Shown: positions 5,429 through 6,251 of the stretch, piece by piece
Position numbering within the stretch: position 1 is the stretch's first letter
Layout: the number at the start of each line of letters is the position of its first letter
DNA from: Mycobacterium sp.
Lineage (GTDB): Bacteria; Actinomycetota; Actinomycetes; Mycobacteriales; Mycobacteriaceae
DNA: 6,251 nt
Reading direction: 5' to 3'
Assembly (NCBI GenBank): GCA_019246375.1
Contig: JAFAQO010000721.1
Span: 1 to 6,251, forward strand
Program-made: the position numbers and the translations under genes
Notes under the pieces: generated by a model
Told to the model about the DNA's origin: nothing
Databases searched by the model: none
Seen by the model: only the letters and a program-made list of their open reading frames with translations

Positions 5429-6251
5429 TTAGTTACCCACGCTGCGGATATAGAGCAGCCGGTCGGTGGCCTCGATCGCGTCCACCTCGGGCGCGTCAAC
5501 GCGCAGCAGGTGGCCGTCACGGACAACCCCGAGCACGATGTCACGCAGATGTCGCGCAGATCCACCGACCTCGTTTTGCTCCACCTGACGTTCGGCGATG
5601 GCGAATCCGGCCTCCGGCGTCAGGAGGTCCTCGATCATCTCCACCACGGTGGGCGTCGTCGTGGCGATACCCAGCAACCGGCCCGCGGTCTCTGAGGACA
5701 CCACCACCGAATCGGCTCCCGATTGCTGCAGCAGGTGCTGGTTCTCCGCTTGCCGAATCGACGCGACGATCTTAGCCTTGGGCGCGATCTCCCGGGCCGT
5801 CAGCGTGACGAGCACCGCGGTGTCGTCGCGGTTGGTGGCCACGATGATCGACGACGCGTGCTGCGCCCCGGCTAACCGCAGCACGTCGGACTTGGTGGCG
5901 TCGCCGTGGACGGTGACCAGCCCGGCGGCCGATGCGTGGCTGAGGGCCGCCTGATCGGTGTCGACGACGACGACTTCACTTGGGCCCAATTCATCACCGA
6001 GCATGGCGGTGACCGCCGTTTTGCCTTTGGTGCCGTAGCCGATGACGACGGTGTGGTTGCGCACTCTGCTCCTCCAACGCTGGATCTTCCACCCCTGCCG
6101 GGACCGTTCCGAGAGGACCTCGAGCGTCGTGCCGACCAACACCGCCAGGAACGCGATCCGCAGCGGCGTCATCACGACGACGTTGACCAGACGCGCCGTT
6201 TCGGAGTATGGGGTGATGTCGCCGTAACCGGTCGTCGACAGCGACACCGTG
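5429..6251 (-). CDS. Potassium-channel-like membrane protein with RCK (TrkA-N/TrkA-C) domains, 5' end cut by window edge
   Basis: This is the C-terminal part of a Rv3200c-like potassium channel; about 274 residues are visible of roughly 355 expected from memory of the homologue. Counting from GTG 6247 as residue 1, the selectivity filter TTGYGD is at 5-10, followed by an inner transmembrane helix at about 17-45. That GTG is not the start, since the filter needs a pore helix and first membrane segment before it, and codons continue to the edge. The cytoplasmic RCK_N Rossmann domain spans about 63-185, with GYGTKG (70-75), an acidic end of strand two (VVVVD, Asp96) and GDAT (115-118). An RCK_C domain covers about 195-270. 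These domains bind nucleotide or ion ligands and gate the pore in related channels; the ligand here is unknown. It probably forms a tetramer in the plasma membrane. It ends with TAA 71 bases before nudC and is likely its operon partner. Confidence 0.93.
   Translation of the reverse strand, partial: TVSLSTTGYGDITPYSETARLVNVVVMTPLRIAFLAVLVGTTLEVLSERSRQGWKIQRWRSRVRNHTVVIGYGTKGKTAVTAMLGDELGPSEVVVVDTDQAALSHASAAGLVTVHGDATKSDVLRLAGAQHASSIIVATNRDDTAVLVTLTAREIAPKAKIVASIRQAENQHLLQQSGADSVVVSSETAGRLLGIATTTPTVVEMIEDLLTPEAGFAIAERQVEQNEVGGSARHLRDIVLGVVRDGHLLRVDAPEVDAIEATDRLLYIRSVGN

Noticed and set aside
4506..5432. + strand open frame of 308 codons covering nudC and the gap before it
   Set aside because: NudC is unmistakable on the - strand; the antisense peptide is Arg/His/Pro-rich without domains and has no clear ribosome-binding site.
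1..6251. A previously undescribed system or mobile island
   Set aside because: Gene order and products match a known conserved mycobacterial chromosome region; there are no transposases, integrases, attachment repeats, CRISPR repeats or abrupt changes in composition.

Overview
The window is high-GC actinobacterial DNA, and its gene content and order match the Mycobacterium tuberculosis Rv3197 to Rv3200c neighbourhood as I remember it: ABC1 kinase, whiB7, uvrD2, mycoredoxin, nudC, potassium-channel/RCK protein. Mycobacterium or a very close relative is almost certain, because mycoredoxin 1, an AT-hook WhiB7, a UvrD2 with tetracysteine and HRDC domains, and a NudC without zinc ligands occur together. 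The species cannot be named from the sequence alone. No mobile element, CRISPR array, tRNA or rRNA is visible. This is chromosomal core, not an accessory island.

Layout, left to right. (1) 1-1327 (+): nearly complete ABC1/UbiB-type atypical kinase, missing only its first few codons. (2) 1324-1593 (-): whiB7, tail to tail with the kinase; the two stop codons interleave. (3) 1594-1966: a 373-base gap that is not empty. It holds the whiB7 leader, with an autoregulated-type promoter at its upstream end, an alanine-rich 42-codon upstream ORF, a 10-bp intrinsic terminator and a competing antiterminator arm lying inside the upstream ORF. (4) 1967-4078 (-): uvrD2. (5) 4079-4178: short divergent promoter region with an 8-bp inverted repeat. 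(6) 4179-4433 (+): mrx1. (7) 4437-5357 (-): nudC, ending 3 bases from the mrx1 stop. (8) 5358-5428: 71-base intercistronic gap with a strong hairpin directly before the nudC ribosome-binding site. (9) 5429-6251 (-): pore and RCK domains of a potassium-channel-like protein whose start lies beyond the right edge.

How they fit together. WhiB7 is the iron-sulfur activator of intrinsic antibiotic resistance, and the leader reads as a translation-coupled attenuator that turns it on when ribosomes stall on the alanine-rich upstream ORF. The adjacent kinase is a reported WhiB7-linked resistance protein. Mrx1 (mycothiol-dependent reduction) and NudC (NAD(H) turnover, NAD-cap removal) are redox and stress housekeeping. 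UvrD2 is a DNA helicase. The channel and nudC probably share a transcript. The most interesting part of the window is the whiB7 leader, where the full attenuation logic can be read from the bases. Attenuation of whiB7 by its upstream ORF is already described in the literature, so this is an instance of a known system, not a new one.
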